Shown here piece after piece: positions 1-8,687 of a stretch of 64,000 nucleotides of DNA. The notes under the pieces are model-generated. The model searched no databases and was not told the origin of the DNA. It was given only the letters and a program-made list of their open reading frames with translations. The stretch's first letter is position 1, and every line of letters begins with the position of its first letter. Both the position numbers and the translations under genes were made by a program. Where the stretch lies: positions 62,964 to 126,963 of the forward strand of contig PHEY01000001.1 of the NCBI GenBank assembly GCA_002841335.1. The letters are read 5' to 3'. The DNA is from Actinobacteria bacterium HGW-Actinobacteria-2 (GTDB lineage: Bacteria > Actinomycetota > Actinomycetes > Propionibacteriales > Propionibacteriaceae).

Positions 1-566
1 ATGCCCTCACCGTGCTGCGTTTGGTGCTGGTGCCGGTGTTCGTGGTGCTGATGGTGATCGAGCCCTCGGTGGGCTTCGGTTGGCGACTGGCAGGCATGAT
101 CGCGTTCGGTGTCGCGATCCTCACTGACTTCTTCGACGGTCGGCTGGCCCGCAAGTATGACTTGGTCAGCGACTTCGGCAAGATCTGGGACCCGATCGCC
201 GACAAGGCGATCACCGGTGCCGCGTTCATCTTGCTGAGCATCTTCGGTGAGCTGCCCTGGTGGATCACCGTGTTGATCCTGGTGCGCGAATGGGGCATCA
301 CCTGGATGCGCGTGGTCATGCTGAAGTACGCGGTGATGGCGGCCGCGCCGGCGGGCAAGCTGAAGACCGTCCTGCAGGCGATCGCGCTGCTGATCTGGCT
401 GCCGTATCCGATCACCCAGACCGCGCCGTTCTGGTTCTGGCTCGGGTGGCTGGTGATGGGGGCCGCGCTGGCGCTGACCGTGATTACCGGCGTGATGTAC
501 ATCCTCGACGCGCTGCGGCTGCGCGCCCAGGGCAGCAAGACGCCCTCGGACGATGATGCCGCCTGA
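1..566 (+). CDS. pgsA: CDP-alcohol phosphatidyltransferase, PgsA-type (5' end outside window)
   Basis: Integral membrane enzyme that probably makes phosphatidylglycerol phosphate from CDP-diacylglycerol and glycerol-3-phosphate. The full CDP-alcohol phosphotransferase signature D-x2-DG-x2-AR-x8-G-x3-D-x3-D is present (DFFDGRLAR, then G, D and D in WDPIAD), encoded at about 127-205. Several hydrophobic segments follow. The reading frame is open to the window edge and encodes ALTVLRL, the usual family N-terminus, so only a short start is missing; the in-frame GTG at 12 is internal. The stop overlaps cinA by 14 nt. Placement before cinA and recA is the standard actinobacterial order. PgsA versus another CDP-alcohol transferase rests on context. 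Confidence 0.93.
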   Translation, partial: ALTVLRLVLVPVFVVLMVIEPSVGFGWRLAGMIAFGVAILTDFFDGRLARKYDLVSDFGKIWDPIADKAITGAAFILLSIFGELPWWITVLILVREWGITWMRVVMLKYAVMAAAPAGKLKTVLQAIALLIWLPYPITQTAPFWFWLGWLVMGAALALTVITGVMYILDALRLRAQGSKTPSDDDAA

Positions 567-1050
567 GCGGGTCGCTCGCGACCTGGTGGCCGCCCTCGCC
601 GCGGCCGGCTCGACCCTGGCAACCGCCGAATCCCTCACTGGTGGGCTGATCGGCGCCGCGATCACCGCGGTTCCCGGTGCCTCGGCGGTCTACCGCGGGG
701 GAGTGGTCACCTACGCCACCGAGCTGAAGGCGTCCCTGGGAGGCGTGCCGGACGACGTCCTGGCCGCGCACGGCCCGGTCGCACCGGAGACCGCGATCGC
801 GATGGCGCGCGGCGTCCGTGTTCGAGCCGGGGCCGACTGGGCGGTGTCGGCGACCGGGGTTGCCGGCCCCGATCCCCAGGACGGACATGGGCCCGGGGAG
901 GTCTGGTTGGGCTTTGCCGGTCCGGACGACGCCGCCGAGGCCGTGCGAATCGACTGCGTCGGCGACCGCGAGGACGTCCGGGCTGCGGCGGTGGCCGAGG
1001 CATTGTCGGGGTTGTTGGCTAGGCTTACCGCCGCCTCAAGTCGAGGTTGA
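553..1050 (+). CDS. cinA: CinA C-terminal domain protein (nicotinamide-nucleotide amidohydrolase, PncC-like)
   Basis: A 165-aa single-domain protein corresponding to the C-terminal amidohydrolase domain of CinA, which converts NMN to nicotinate mononucleotide in pyridine nucleotide salvage. Family hallmarks are TAESLTGGLIG near residue 24, GASAVYRGGVVTYA, GPVAPETA and SATGVAGPD. The N-terminal molybdopterin-binding-like domain of longer CinA proteins is absent, as in many actinobacteria. Two consecutive ATG codons begin inside the end of pgsA, implying translational coupling. Family assignment is firm; the exact substrate is inferred. Confidence 0.92.
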   Translation: MMPPERVARDLVAALAAAGSTLATAESLTGGLIGAAITAVPGASAVYRGGVVTYATELKASLGGVPDDVLAAHGPVAPETAIAMARGVRVRAGADWAVSATGVAGPDPQDGHGPGEVWLGFAGPDDAAEAVRIDCVGDREDVRAAAVAEALSGLLARLTAASSRG

Positions 1051-1110
1051 GGAACAATGCGACACCCGCGTGGCGTTGTCCAGAGCAGAGATTGACCCAC
1101 TGAAGGCAGG

Positions 1111-1116
1111 TAGAGT
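1111..1116 (+). promoter_or_regulatory. -10 element (TAGAGT) of the clgR-like gene
   Basis: TAGAGT ends exactly 6 nt before the ATG at 1123 and no Shine-Dalgarno lies between, so the transcript is probably leaderless. No good -35 is evident. Confidence 0.5.
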
Positions 1117-1122
1117 CGAAGC

Positions 1123-1428
1123 ATGGTCAGCCAGGTGCATCCCAAGCCGGTGATCCTGAGGGAGATCCTCGGTGAATCGCTGCGTGAGTTGCGCACGTCT
1201 GAAAACCTCACCCTTCGCGAAGTGTCCGGACGGGCGCAGGTCAGCCTTGGCTATCTGTCGGAGATCGAGCGCGGCCAGAAGGAAGCCTCCTCCGAACTGT
1301 TGAACGCGATCTGCGGTGCGCTGGGCGTGCCGCTGTCGAGCGTGCTGCGGTTGGTGTCGGATCGGATGGATTCGCACACCGCCGAAGTGACCACGCTGCC
1401 GTTGCGGCCGCGCGTTCAGGCCGCCTGA
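1123..1428 (+). CDS. clgR: XRE/Cro-family regulator, ClgR-like
   Basis: A 101-aa protein with one helix-turn-helix spanning roughly residues 20-75 (LRELRTSENLTLREVSGRA, then VSLGYLSEIERGQKEAS). This is the conserved form of ClgR, the actinobacterial activator of Clp protease and stress genes, which lies between cinA and recA in many actinobacteria. The C-terminus is short and ends in an Arg/Ala-rich tail. The ATG is preceded at 6 nt by a -10-like TAGAGT and has no ribosome binding site. Assignment combines the HTH sequence with conserved position; regulon members cannot be read from the sequence. Confidence 0.85.
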   Translation: MVSQVHPKPVILREILGESLRELRTSENLTLREVSGRAQVSLGYLSEIERGQKEASSELLNAICGALGVPLSSVLRLVSDRMDSHTAEVTTLPLRPRVQAA

Positions 1429-1432
1429 CTCG

Positions 1433-1627
1433 ATGCGCGAAGTAGAACTCCGCGCTCGGCTCGACCAGCACCTTTCCCACCCATACTCGCTGCTGTGGGC
1501 CCAGACCCAGGTACTCGGATCCCTGGGGCAGCGCACTGTCGACGAGGCCCTGGCGGCCGGCGTCCCGTGCAAGCAGATCTGGCGTTGCGCGTGGGCTGAG
1601 TTGGAGCTTCCCGAGTCCTATCGGTAA
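1433..1627 (+). CDS. DUF3046 family protein
   Basis: A 64-aa protein beginning MREVELRARL, with LLWAQTQVLGSLGQRTVDEALAAG and a C-terminal WRCAWAELELPESYR. This matches the small DUF3046 family that lies just upstream of recA throughout actinobacteria. It starts 4 nt after the clgR-like stop, so it is probably co-transcribed. No catalytic residues or membrane segments are evident, and the function is unknown. Confidence 0.85.
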   Translation: MREVELRARLDQHLSHPYSLLWAQTQVLGSLGQRTVDEALAAGVPCKQIWRCAWAELELPESYR

Positions 1628-1649
1628 GTGTGCGGCGTGTCGTCGCATT

Positions 1650-1665
1650 TCGAACACCTGTTCGC
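1650..1665 (+). promoter_or_regulatory. LexA box (SOS operator) upstream of recA
   Basis: TCGAACACCTGTTCGC matches the actinobacterial/mycobacterial consensus TCGAAC-N4-GTTCGA at 11 of 12 conserved positions. A -10-like TAGGCT follows at 1667-1672, so LexA bound here would cover the -35 region of a recA promoter about 110 nt before the start codon. Confidence 0.9.
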
Positions 1666-1784
1666 CTAGGCTTTGCTGCATCGAGCTTTCGCCGGGGTTA
1701 TGCACAACCTCGACACCATGTGAACCACTGTCAGTGGCGCTCCCTAAGGTGAAGGCGACGAGATAGCGGAGAAAGGAAACCAGC

Positions 1785-2831
1785 ATGGCGGTTGCAGACC
1801 GGGAGAAGGCGCTGGCAGCAGCACTGGCTCAGATCGAGAAGGCTCACGGCAAGGGCTCAGTGATGCGCCTGGGTGACGAAACTCGCCAGCCGATCGAGGT
1901 GATCCCCACCGGGTCGATCGCCCTGGATGTGGCTTTGGGTATCGGCGGTCTGCCGCGTGGGCGGGTGGTCGAGATCTACGGCCCGGAGTCCTCGGGTAAG
2001 ACCACGGTGGCGCTGCACGCGATCGCCAACGCGCAGGCCGCGGGCGGCATCTGCGCCTTCATCGACGCGGAGCACGCTCTGGATCCTGACTACGCAGGCA
2101 AGCTCGGCGTCGACACCGATGCGCTGCTGGTCAGCCAGCCCGACAACGGTGAGCAGGCACTCGAGATCGCCGACACGCTGGTGCGCTCCGGTGCGCTGGC
2201 GCTGATCGTGATCGACTCGGTGGCAGCACTCACCCCGCGTGCTGAGATCGAGGGCGAGATGGGCGACAGCCACGTCGGTCTGCAGGCCCGACTGATGAGT
2301 CAGGCGCTGCGGAAGATGACCGGCGCGCTGTCCGGATCGAATACCACGGCGATCTTCATCAACCAGCTGCGGGAGAAGATCGGGGTGATGTTCGGTTCGC
2401 CGGAGACCACCACCGGTGGCCGTGCGCTGAAGTTCTACTCCTCGGTCCGCCTCGACGTCCGACGCATCGAGACGCTGAAGGACGGCGCCGACATGGTTGG
2501 CAACCGCACCCGGGTCAAGGTCGTGAAGAACAAGGTCGCCCCGCCGTTCAAGCAGGCCGAGTTCGACATCATCTACGGCCAGGGCATCAGCCGTGAGGGC
2601 AGCCTGATCGACCTGGGTGTCGAGTGCGGCATCATCCGCAAGGCCGGCGCGTGGTTCACCTACGAGGCCGATCAGCTCGGCCAGGGCAAGGAGAACGCGC
2701 GCACCTATCTGAAGAACAACCCCGAGGTCGCCGACGAGATCGAGAAGCGCATCCTCACCCACATGGGGGTCGGGGAGCACGCCGAGGTGCCCGAGGGCAT
2801 CGATCCGGTGACCGGCGAGGTGGAGTTCTAA
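1785..2831 (+). CDS. recA: Recombinase RecA
   Basis: DNA recombinase that forms ATP-dependent filaments on single-stranded DNA, catalyses strand exchange and activates LexA self-cleavage. The 348-aa length is normal and there is no intein, unlike some mycobacterial recA genes. Walker A is GPESSGKT at residues 66-73; the conserved [31 protein letters not shown] and [14 protein letters not shown] regions are intact. The ATG is preceded by GAAAGGA (1771-1777). A LexA box and -10 lie at 1650-1672. recX follows after 4 nt. Identification is unambiguous. Confidence 0.99.
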   Translation: MAVADREKALAAALAQIEKAHGKGSVMRLGDETRQPIEVIPTGSIALDVALGIGGLPRGRVVEIYGPESSGKTTVALHAIANAQAAGGICAFIDAEHALDPDYAGKLGVDTDALLVSQPDNGEQALEIADTLVRSGALALIVIDSVAALTPRAEIEGEMGDSHVGLQARLMSQALRKMTGALSGSNTTAIFINQLREKIGVMFGSPETTTGGRALKFYSSVRLDVRRIETLKDGADMVGNRTRVKVVKNKVAPPFKQAEFDIIYGQGISREGSLIDLGVECGIIRKAGAWFTYEADQLGQGKENARTYLKNNPEVADEIEKRILTHMGVGEHAEVPEGIDPVTGEVEF

Positions 2832-2835
2832 GACG

Positions 2836-3375
2836 ATGAGGGGCAGCGAGCCGCCGGAGGAAGACGACTCTCCGGCGGCCGACCCGATCGCGGTGGCGCG
2901 GGAGATTGCGCTGCGGCAGCTGACGGTCCGGGCGCGCAGCCGGGGCGAGTTGGCCAAAACGCTCGCCCGCAAACAGGTGCCCGACGAGGTGTCCACGATC
3001 GTGCTGGATCGGCTCACCGAGGTCGGACTGATCGACGACGCGATCTTCGCCCGGGACTGGCTCGCAGCCGGCGAGCGCCGGCAGCGGAGTCGCCGGGTGC
3101 TTCTGGCCGAGCTCGCCGAGAAGGGCGTCGACCGGGAGGTGGCCGAGGAAGCTGCGGCCGAACTCGACGGCGAGCGTGACTACCAGGTGGCTCGCGCCTA
3201 CGCCGAACGCAAGGCTGCGGGCCTGGCTCGGGTGGAGTCCCAGGCGCGCTATCGCCGACTGGCTGGTGCGCTGGCTCGCCGCGGCTTCCCGGCATCCGTG
3301 GTGGCCCAGGTGACCCGCGAGGTGCTCGCCGAACTGGGAGAGGCCGAGGACGTCCAGCCCACCGAGTGGGACTGA
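2836..3375 (+). CDS. recX: Recombination regulator RecX
   Basis: A 179-aa RecX-family protein, which binds RecA filaments and limits recombinase activity. Typical helical-repeat features are visible: ALRQLTVRARSRGELAKTLARKQVP near residue 30, then VLDRLTEVGLIDDAIFARDWLAAGERRQRSRR, and a C-terminal RYRRLAGALARRGF repeat. The start is 4 nt after the recA stop, so the two are co-transcribed under the same SOS control. No anomalies. Confidence 0.95.
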   Translation: MRGSEPPEEDDSPAADPIAVAREIALRQLTVRARSRGELAKTLARKQVPDEVSTIVLDRLTEVGLIDDAIFARDWLAAGERRQRSRRVLLAELAEKGVDREVAEEAAAELDGERDYQVARAYAERKAAGLARVESQARYRRLAGALARRGFPASVVAQVTREVLAELGEAEDVQPTEWD

Positions 3376-3582
3376 TCGCTCGACCGGCCGAGCCGGCAGG
3401 CTTGCGGGTGCGGTGGGTGCGCACCTACCGTGTTGGCGGGCGCTACCGCGCTCACCTTCACTGAGAACGACCTTTCCGGGGACTGAACCCCACTCTTTTT
3501 CGCCTGGCAGTGACTGCTTTCGAGCCGTTTCTGTCGGGCTGGTCTGCGTTCGCTGTGCGGGGTCGGACGAAGAGAGGGTGCC

Positions 3583-4974
3583 ATGCCGATCGAATGGGCA
3601 ATGGGACTGGTGGCGCTGGTCGTCGTGGCCGCGGTCGTGATCGTCCTGCTGGGACGACGCAGTAGGCCCCCAGCTGGCGGCGCCGATGCTCGCCTGGAGG
3701 CGCTGCAGGTCGAGCGCGAGGAACGGCTGAACCGCGAGCGCACCGAGCTGGAGCGAACCCGCGTCGAACTCGCTGAGCGCGACGCCGAGGTGAGCCGCCG
3801 TGCCGCCGCGCTCGCCGAAGGCGAGGCCGACCTGGAGCGTCGCCTGGCTGAGCTGGCCGGCGTGAGTGCCGAGCAGGCCCGCGCGAAGGTGCTCGCCGAG
3901 GCCGCGTCCGCCGCGAAGGCCGACGCTGCTCGGGTGGCCGCCGAGATCGAGGACCAGGCCGTGGCCGAAGCCGAGCAACGGGCGCGTGCGGTCGTGGCCA
4001 CGAGCGTGGCCCGGGTGGCTGCCCAGCAGACCGCGGAGACCTCGGTGGTCGCGGTGGCGCTGCCGTCCGAGGACTTCAAAGGCCGACTGATCGGCAAGGA
4101 CGGTCGCAATATCCGTGCCTTCGAGCAGGTCACTGGCGCCACCTTGATCATCGACGACAGCCCCGACACCGTGATGGTCAGCTGCTTCGACCCGCGCCGC
4201 CGCGACTCCGCCCGGCGCACGCTCAGCGAGCTGATCGCCGATGGACGCGTGCACCCGGCCCGGATCGAGGAGGTCCACCAAGGCAGCGTGGCCGCCACCG
4301 ACCAGGCCGCTCAGCGCGCCGGGGAGGACGCGGTCGCCGACGTCGGCATCACCGATCTGGCCCCGGCGCTGGTGACCACCCTGGGCGCGCTCACCTTCCG
4401 CACCTCCTACGGCCAGAACGTACTCGCCCACCTGGTGGAGTCGGCCCACCTGGCCGGCACGCTGGCCGCCGAGTTGGGCGTGGATCCCACGATCTGCCGC
4501 CGGGCGGCGCTGCTGCACGACCTGGGCAAGGCGCTGATCGACGATGAGCGCTCCCACGCCCTAGCCGGTGCCGAGCTGGCCCGCAAGCACGGCGAGCATG
4601 CCGATGTCGTCCACGCCATCGAGGCTCACCACAACGAGGTTGCGCCGACCACGGTGGAGGCGGTGCTGGTCCAGGCGGCCGATGCGATCAGCGCCAGCCG
4701 TCCCGGCGCCCGCCGGGAAAGCCTGGAGGCCTACGTCCAACGGGCCCAGCACCTGGAGAAGATTGCTGCCGCGCACCCTGGCGTGGAGCGGGTCTACGCC
4801 GTCCAGGCCGGACGCGAGGTGCGCATCATGGTCGCCCCCGAGCAGGTCAGCGACGCCGATTCCCGCGCTCTGGCCAAGGCGATCGCCGCCGAGATCCAGG
4901 CCCAGCTCACCTATCCCGGGCAGATCAAGGTCACCGTGGTGCGCGAATCGCGGGCCACCGCCGTGGCGCGCTGA
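3583..4974 (+). CDS. rny: Ribonuclease Y
   Basis: Membrane-anchored endoribonuclease that starts mRNA decay. Domain order is complete: one N-terminal transmembrane segment (about residues 5-22), a long Glu/Arg/Ala-rich coiled coil (about 30-125), a KH RNA-binding domain containing [17 protein letters not shown], and an HD phosphohydrolase domain with HDLGK near residue 311 and AHHNE downstream. At 463 aa it is slightly shorter than Bacillus RNase Y because of a shorter coiled coil. AGAGAGG precedes the ATG. It lies between recX and miaB. The 207 nt upstream hold no convincing gene. Confidence 0.95.
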   Translation: MPIEWAMGLVALVVVAAVVIVLLGRRSRPPAGGADARLEALQVEREERLNRERTELERTRVELAERDAEVSRRAAALAEGEADLERRLAELAGVSAEQARAKVLAEAASAAKADAARVAAEIEDQAVAEAEQRARAVVATSVARVAAQQTAETSVVAVALPSEDFKGRLIGKDGRNIRAFEQVTGATLIIDDSPDTVMVSCFDPRRRDSARRTLSELIADGRVHPARIEEVHQGSVAATDQAAQRAGEDAVADVGITDLAPALVTTLGALTFRTSYGQNVLAHLVESAHLAGTLAAELGVDPTICRRAALLHDLGKALIDDERSHALAGAELARKHGEHADVVHAIEAHHNEVAPTTVEAVLVQAADAISASRPGARRESLEAYVQRAQHLEKIAAAHPGVERVYAVQAGREVRIMVAPEQVSDADSRALAKAIAAEIQAQLTYPGQIKVTVVRESRATAVAR

Positions 4975-5023
4975 ACAGGTACAGTCAGACCGCCCGAATC
5001 ACCGCATGGGAACGAACAACACG

Positions 5024-6466
5024 ATGAGCCAGACCACGCAGCCTCGCACCTTCGAGGTGATCACCTACGGCTGTCAGATGAACTTCCATGACTCCGAACG
5101 CATCACCGGAGTCCTCCTGGAGGCCGGCTACACCCCGGCCACCGACGGCGCCCAGGCCGATGTGGTGGTGTTCAACACCTGCGCGGTCCGGGAGAACGCC
5201 GACAACCGGCTGTACGGCAACCTGGGCCACCTGGCACCGGTGAAGCAAAGCCACGCCGGAATGCAGATCGCGGTCGGTGGCTGCATGGCCCAAAAGGACC
5301 GCGACATCGTGGTCAACAAGGCGCCCTGGGTGGACGTGGTGTTCGGCACCAACAACCTCGGCGCCCTGCCTGCGCTGTTGGAGCGGGCACGGGTGAATCA
5401 TTCCGCGCAGGTCGAGATCGCCGAGTCGCTGGAGCGCTTCCCGTCCACCCTGCCGACCCGTCGCGATTCGGCCTACGCCGCCTGGGTGGCGATCAGCGTG
5501 GGCTGCAACAACACCTGCACCTTCTGCATCGTCCCGGCGCTGCGGGGCAAGGAGACCGATCGGCGTCCCGGCGACGTGCTGGCCGAGATTCGCGCGCTGG
5601 TCTCCGAGGGCGTCCAAGAGGTCACCCTGCTGGGCCAGAACGTGAACACCTACGGCGTCGAGTTCGGTGACAGCGGTGCGTTCGCCAAGCTGCTGCGCGC
5701 CTGCGGTGAAGTGGACGGCCTGGAGCGGGTGCGCTTCACCTCTCCGCATCCGGCGGCCTTCAGTGACGACGTGATCGCCGCGATGGCCGAGACCCACAAC
5801 GTGATGCCGAGCCTGCACATGCCGCTGCAGTCGGGCTCTGACCAGGTGTTGCGCGCGATGCGCCGTTCCTACCGTTCGGAGAAGTTCCTGGGCATCCTCG
5901 ACCGCGTCCGGGAAGCGATGCCGGAAGCGGCGATCAGCACCGACATCATCGTCGGCTTCCCCGGCGAGACCGAAGCCGACTTCCAGGCCACCTTGGACGT
6001 AGTCGCCGCGGCTCGATTCGCTGCGGCCTTCACCTTCCAGTACTCGATCCGTCCGGGCACTCCCGCCGCGACCATGCCCGATCAGGTGCCGGCCGAGGTG
6101 GTCTCCGAGCGCTATCAGCGGCTGGTCGACCTGGTCGGTGAGATCAGCTGGGCGGAGAACAAGCAGCTGGTGGGCACGCCGGTGGAGGTGCTGTTCGCCG
6201 ACAACGAGGGACGCAAGGACGGCGCCACCCGGCGGATGTCGGGACGTGCCCGCGACAACCGGCTGGTGCACGTCCAGGTTCCCGATGATCCGGCAGACCG
6301 CCCACGTCCGGGCGACCTGGCGACGGTGGAGATCACCTACGCGGCCCCGCACCACCTCAACGCCGACGCCCCGATCACCGGGCTGCGCCGCACCCGCGGT
6401 GGCGATGCCTGGGCTGCGGCCAACGAGTCGGCTGCGCTGCCGCTGACCCTGCGTCCGCGGGCCTAG
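5024..6466 (+). CDS. miaB: tRNA-2-methylthio-N6-dimethylallyladenosine synthase MiaB
   Basis: Radical-SAM methylthiotransferase that adds a 2-methylthio group to i6A37 of tRNAs, acting after MiaA. The N-terminal domain supplies three Fe-S cysteines ([21 protein letters not shown]), the radical SAM motif CNNTCTFC spans about residues 161-168, and a C-terminal TRAM domain follows. With the ATG at 5024 the protein has 480 aa and begins like family members; an in-frame ATG at 5006 would add six residues. Neither has a strong ribosome binding site. The reading frame also stays open upstream inside rny, but that part is not MiaB-like. Its partner gene miaA lies 450 nt downstream. Confidence 0.97.
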   Translation: MSQTTQPRTFEVITYGCQMNFHDSERITGVLLEAGYTPATDGAQADVVVFNTCAVRENADNRLYGNLGHLAPVKQSHAGMQIAVGGCMAQKDRDIVVNKAPWVDVVFGTNNLGALPALLERARVNHSAQVEIAESLERFPSTLPTRRDSAYAAWVAISVGCNNTCTFCIVPALRGKETDRRPGDVLAEIRALVSEGVQEVTLLGQNVNTYGVEFGDSGAFAKLLRACGEVDGLERVRFTSPHPAAFSDDVIAAMAETHNVMPSLHMPLQSGSDQVLRAMRRSYRSEKFLGILDRVREAMPEAAISTDIIVGFPGETEADFQATLDVVAAARFAAAFTFQYSIRPGTPAATMPDQVPAEVVSERYQRLVDLVGEISWAENKQLVGTPVEVLFADNEGRKDGATRRMSGRARDNRLVHVQVPDDPADRPRPGDLATVEITYAAPHHLNADAPITGLRRTRGGDAWAAANESAALPLTLRPRA

Positions 6467-6477
6467 ACACAAAAGAG

Positions 6478-6509
6478 CCGAGGGGCCGGCATACCTGCCG
6501 ACCCCTCGG
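6478..6509. terminator. Bidirectional terminator between miaB and the antitoxin-like gene
   Basis: A 14-bp inverted repeat, CCGAGGGGCCGGCA / TGCCGACCCCTCGG with one mismatch and a 4-nt loop, followed by a short T-containing tract. It lies between convergent genes and can serve both. Confidence 0.8.
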
Positions 6510-6558
6510 GTTCGTCGTTGTCGCGGGCCAGTTGCCCGCTCAGATCGGTCGATCCGGA

Positions 6559-6732
6559 TTACTGGCTGTCGCCACCCACCTGTCCCTTGAGGAAGTCCTG
6601 GGCCTGGTCGACCTGCGCGGTGTATTGGCCACCGGTCTGGGAATCGATGAAGTCACCGACAGCGTCGATGCCTTGCTTGACCTCAGTTTCGTGACCCTCA
6701 ACCGCGTCCTTGATCTGTTCGACGATATCCAT
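6559..6732 (-). CDS. Small MT0933/Rv0909-like antitoxin family protein
   Basis: A 57-aa helical, acidic protein (MDIVEQIKDAVEGHETEVKQ, then AVGDFIDSQTGGQYTAQVDQ and QDFLKGQVG). The pattern, a short amphipathic helix followed by GxFIDxxTGGKYxxxxDxxxxxL, matches the MT0933-like antitoxin family of actinobacteria. The start at 6732 is set by a strong GGAAGGAGG seven nt upstream; a longer in-frame start at 6783 is not needed. No toxin gene is adjacent: neighbours are miaB (convergent) and miaA (divergent). Family assignment is by pattern, and antitoxin activity is unproven for an orphan copy. Confidence 0.7.
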   Translation of the reverse strand: MDIVEQIKDAVEGHETEVKQGIDAVGDFIDSQTGGQYTAQVDQAQDFLKGQVGGDSQ

Positions 6733-6915
6733 CGGGCCTCCTTCCTCTCCTGGGCTCCCAAGCGGGTCCTGGGGCGCTTCCATTCTTGCTCAGGAGTCGC
6801 CGATTTGCAGCAGATCGGACTGTGCAATGTTGCGAACTTCTGGTTGCGACCGTCCGCCGGGGGTACCGGCAGCGCCGGTTGGGCCGCAGGCGTCCCGACA
6901 GGGGAGAATGCACAG

Positions 6916-7848
6916 GTGAGCAACGTCCCGGTGCTGGCCCTCAACGGCCCCACTGCCAGCGGTAAGACCGCGGTGGCGGTGGGGGTTGCGCGCGCCCTGA
7001 CCGAGGACGGGATCCTCGCCGAGGTGATCAACGCCGATTCGATGCTGGTCTACCGCGGCATGGACATCGGCACGGCCAAACCGACGGTGGCCGAACGCGA
7101 CGGTGTCCCGCATCACCTGATCGACATCCTGGACGTCACCCAGACCGCCTCGGTGGCGGAGTTCCAAACCCTCGCCCGCGACCAGATCGCCGAATGCCGC
7201 AGCCGTGGCGTGGTGCCGATCCTGGCCGGAGGCTCGGCGTTGTACGTCCATGCGATCCTCGACGAGTTCGATTTCCCGGCCACCGACGACACCGTGCGGG
7301 CCCGACTGGAAGCCGAGCTGGACGACCTGGGCGCCGCCGTCCTCTATGAGCGGCTTCGCGCCCGCGCCCCCGAGGTCGCTGCGGCCATCCAGCCTGGCAA
7401 CGGACGCCGGATCGTGCGCGCCTTGGAGGCGCTGGAGGTCACCGGCGAGTTCCGCTCGGAGCTGCCGCAGTGGCGCTACGCGCTCGATGACGTCCTGCAG
7501 TTCGGTCTGGAGGTGCCCCGCGACCTGCTGGACGCGCGGATCGACGCTCGGGTGGAGCAGATGTGGGCCGCCGGGCTGGTCGACGAAGTGCGCGAACTGG
7601 AAGCCATCGGCCTACGGCAGGGACGGACGGCATCGCGAGCCATCGGCTACCGCCAGGTGCTGGCGATGTTCGACGGCGAGTTGAGCGACGCCGAGGCCCG
7701 GGCGTCCACAGCGCAGGGCACCCGCCGGCTGGCTCGTAAGCAGTTGGGCTGGTTCCGGCGCGACGATCGGATCGTCTGGGTGGCGCCCGAGGGCGCTGCG
7801 CGGTCTATTGCGTCTGCGGTGCGAGCTAGGCTGCTGCAGGCAGGTTAG
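6916..7848 (+). CDS. miaA: tRNA dimethylallyltransferase MiaA
   Basis: Transfers a dimethylallyl group to N6 of A37 in tRNAs reading U-starting codons, the step before MiaB. The protein is 310 aa. The P-loop GPTASGKT (residues 11-18), NADSMLVYRGMDIGTAKP, HHLIDI and GGSALYVHAILD are characteristic. The GTG at 6916 is chosen because the P-loop follows at the normal distance and GGGGAG (6901-6906) is a good ribosome binding site; the upstream extension of the frame has no homology. Its stop lies inside the Shine-Dalgarno of dapF, so the genes are coupled. Confidence 0.97.
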   Translation: MSNVPVLALNGPTASGKTAVAVGVARALTEDGILAEVINADSMLVYRGMDIGTAKPTVAERDGVPHHLIDILDVTQTASVAEFQTLARDQIAECRSRGVVPILAGGSALYVHAILDEFDFPATDDTVRARLEAELDDLGAAVLYERLRARAPEVAAAIQPGNGRRIVRALEALEVTGEFRSELPQWRYALDDVLQFGLEVPRDLLDARIDARVEQMWAAGLVDEVRELEAIGLRQGRTASRAIGYRQVLAMFDGELSDAEARASTAQGTRRLARKQLGWFRRDDRIVWVAPEGAARSIASAVRARLLQAG

Positions 7849-7858
7849 GAGGCTGAAG

Positions 7859-8680
7859 ATGCGCACCATCGAGTTCGCCAAGGGGCATGGCACCCGCAAC
7901 GACTTCGTGCTGTTCGTCGACCGCGACGGCCTGATCGAACTCAGCGATGCCGAGGTGGCTTTCATCTGCGATCGGCGGGCCGGAATCGGTGCCGATGGCA
8001 TCCTGCGCGCGGTCGATTCCGCGCTGATGCCCGGACAGCCCGGCGAGCCCGGCGAATGGTTCATGGACTACCGCAACGCCGACGGCTCGGTGGCCGAGAT
8101 GTGCGGCAACGGGCTGCGGGTGTTTCTGCGCTACCTGGCCGAGGAAGGTCTGGTCGACGCCAGCGCGCCGGTCACCGTCGTGACTCGCGCCGGGCGCCGC
8201 ACCGGTCAGTTCCTGCCCGACGGACGGGTCGCGGTAACGATGGGGCCGGCAACGACCGGCCAGCAGGTCGAGATCACCCTGGACGGACGCACCTGGCCGG
8301 CTACGGCGGTCGACGTCGGGAACCCGCACGCGGTCGTCCAGTTGGAGGCGGGAACCGATTTGGCGGGGCTGCCACTCACCACCGCGCCGGTCTGGGAGCC
8401 GCAACGCGCCTTCCCGAACGGGGTGAACACCGAGTTCGTGCTCGATCGGGGCCCCGGAGTGATCCAGCTGCGCGTCTATGAACGTGGAGTGGGGGAGACC
8501 CAGTCGTGCGGCACCGGTGTGGTCGCCGCCGCTGCCGTGGCCGCCCCCGGCGGTACCTGCCGGGTGCACGTCCCCGGTGGAGAGCTGGATGTCGATCTGA
8601 CCGGAGCCGAAGCGATCCTCACCGGCCCGGCCGAGATCGTGGCTCGCGGACGGCTTACTGTTGCGCCCGGGTCGGCCTGA
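7859..8680 (+). CDS. dapF: Diaminopimelate epimerase
   Basis: Interconverts LL- and meso-diaminopimelate for lysine and peptidoglycan synthesis. It has 273 aa in two similar halves with the catalytic cysteines at residue 82 (VAEMCGNGLR) and 217 (ETQSCGTGV). GTRNDFVLF and GNPHAV are family motifs. The ATG is preceded by a perfect AGGAGG (7847-7852) overlapping the miaA stop. It sits in the conserved miaA-dapF-hflX string of actinobacteria. No anomalies. Confidence 0.97.
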   Translation: MRTIEFAKGHGTRNDFVLFVDRDGLIELSDAEVAFICDRRAGIGADGILRAVDSALMPGQPGEPGEWFMDYRNADGSVAEMCGNGLRVFLRYLAEEGLVDASAPVTVVTRAGRRTGQFLPDGRVAVTMGPATTGQQVEITLDGRTWPATAVDVGNPHAVVQLEAGTDLAGLPLTTAPVWEPQRAFPNGVNTEFVLDRGPGVIQLRVYERGVGETQSCGTGVVAAAAVAAPGGTCRVHVPGGELDVDLTGAEAILTGPAEIVARGRLTVAPGSA

Positions 8681-8687
8681 GGTGGCA

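Noticed and set aside
3413-3640. A 75-codon plus-strand frame between recX and rny.
   Set aside because: No ribosome binding site, overlaps the rny start and has no protein-like pattern; I treat the interval as leader or promoter DNA.
4568-5023. MiaB starting at 4568 within rny.
   Set aside because: The added 150 residues are an out-of-frame reading of rny with Arg/Pro/Trp-rich sequence and no family similarity.
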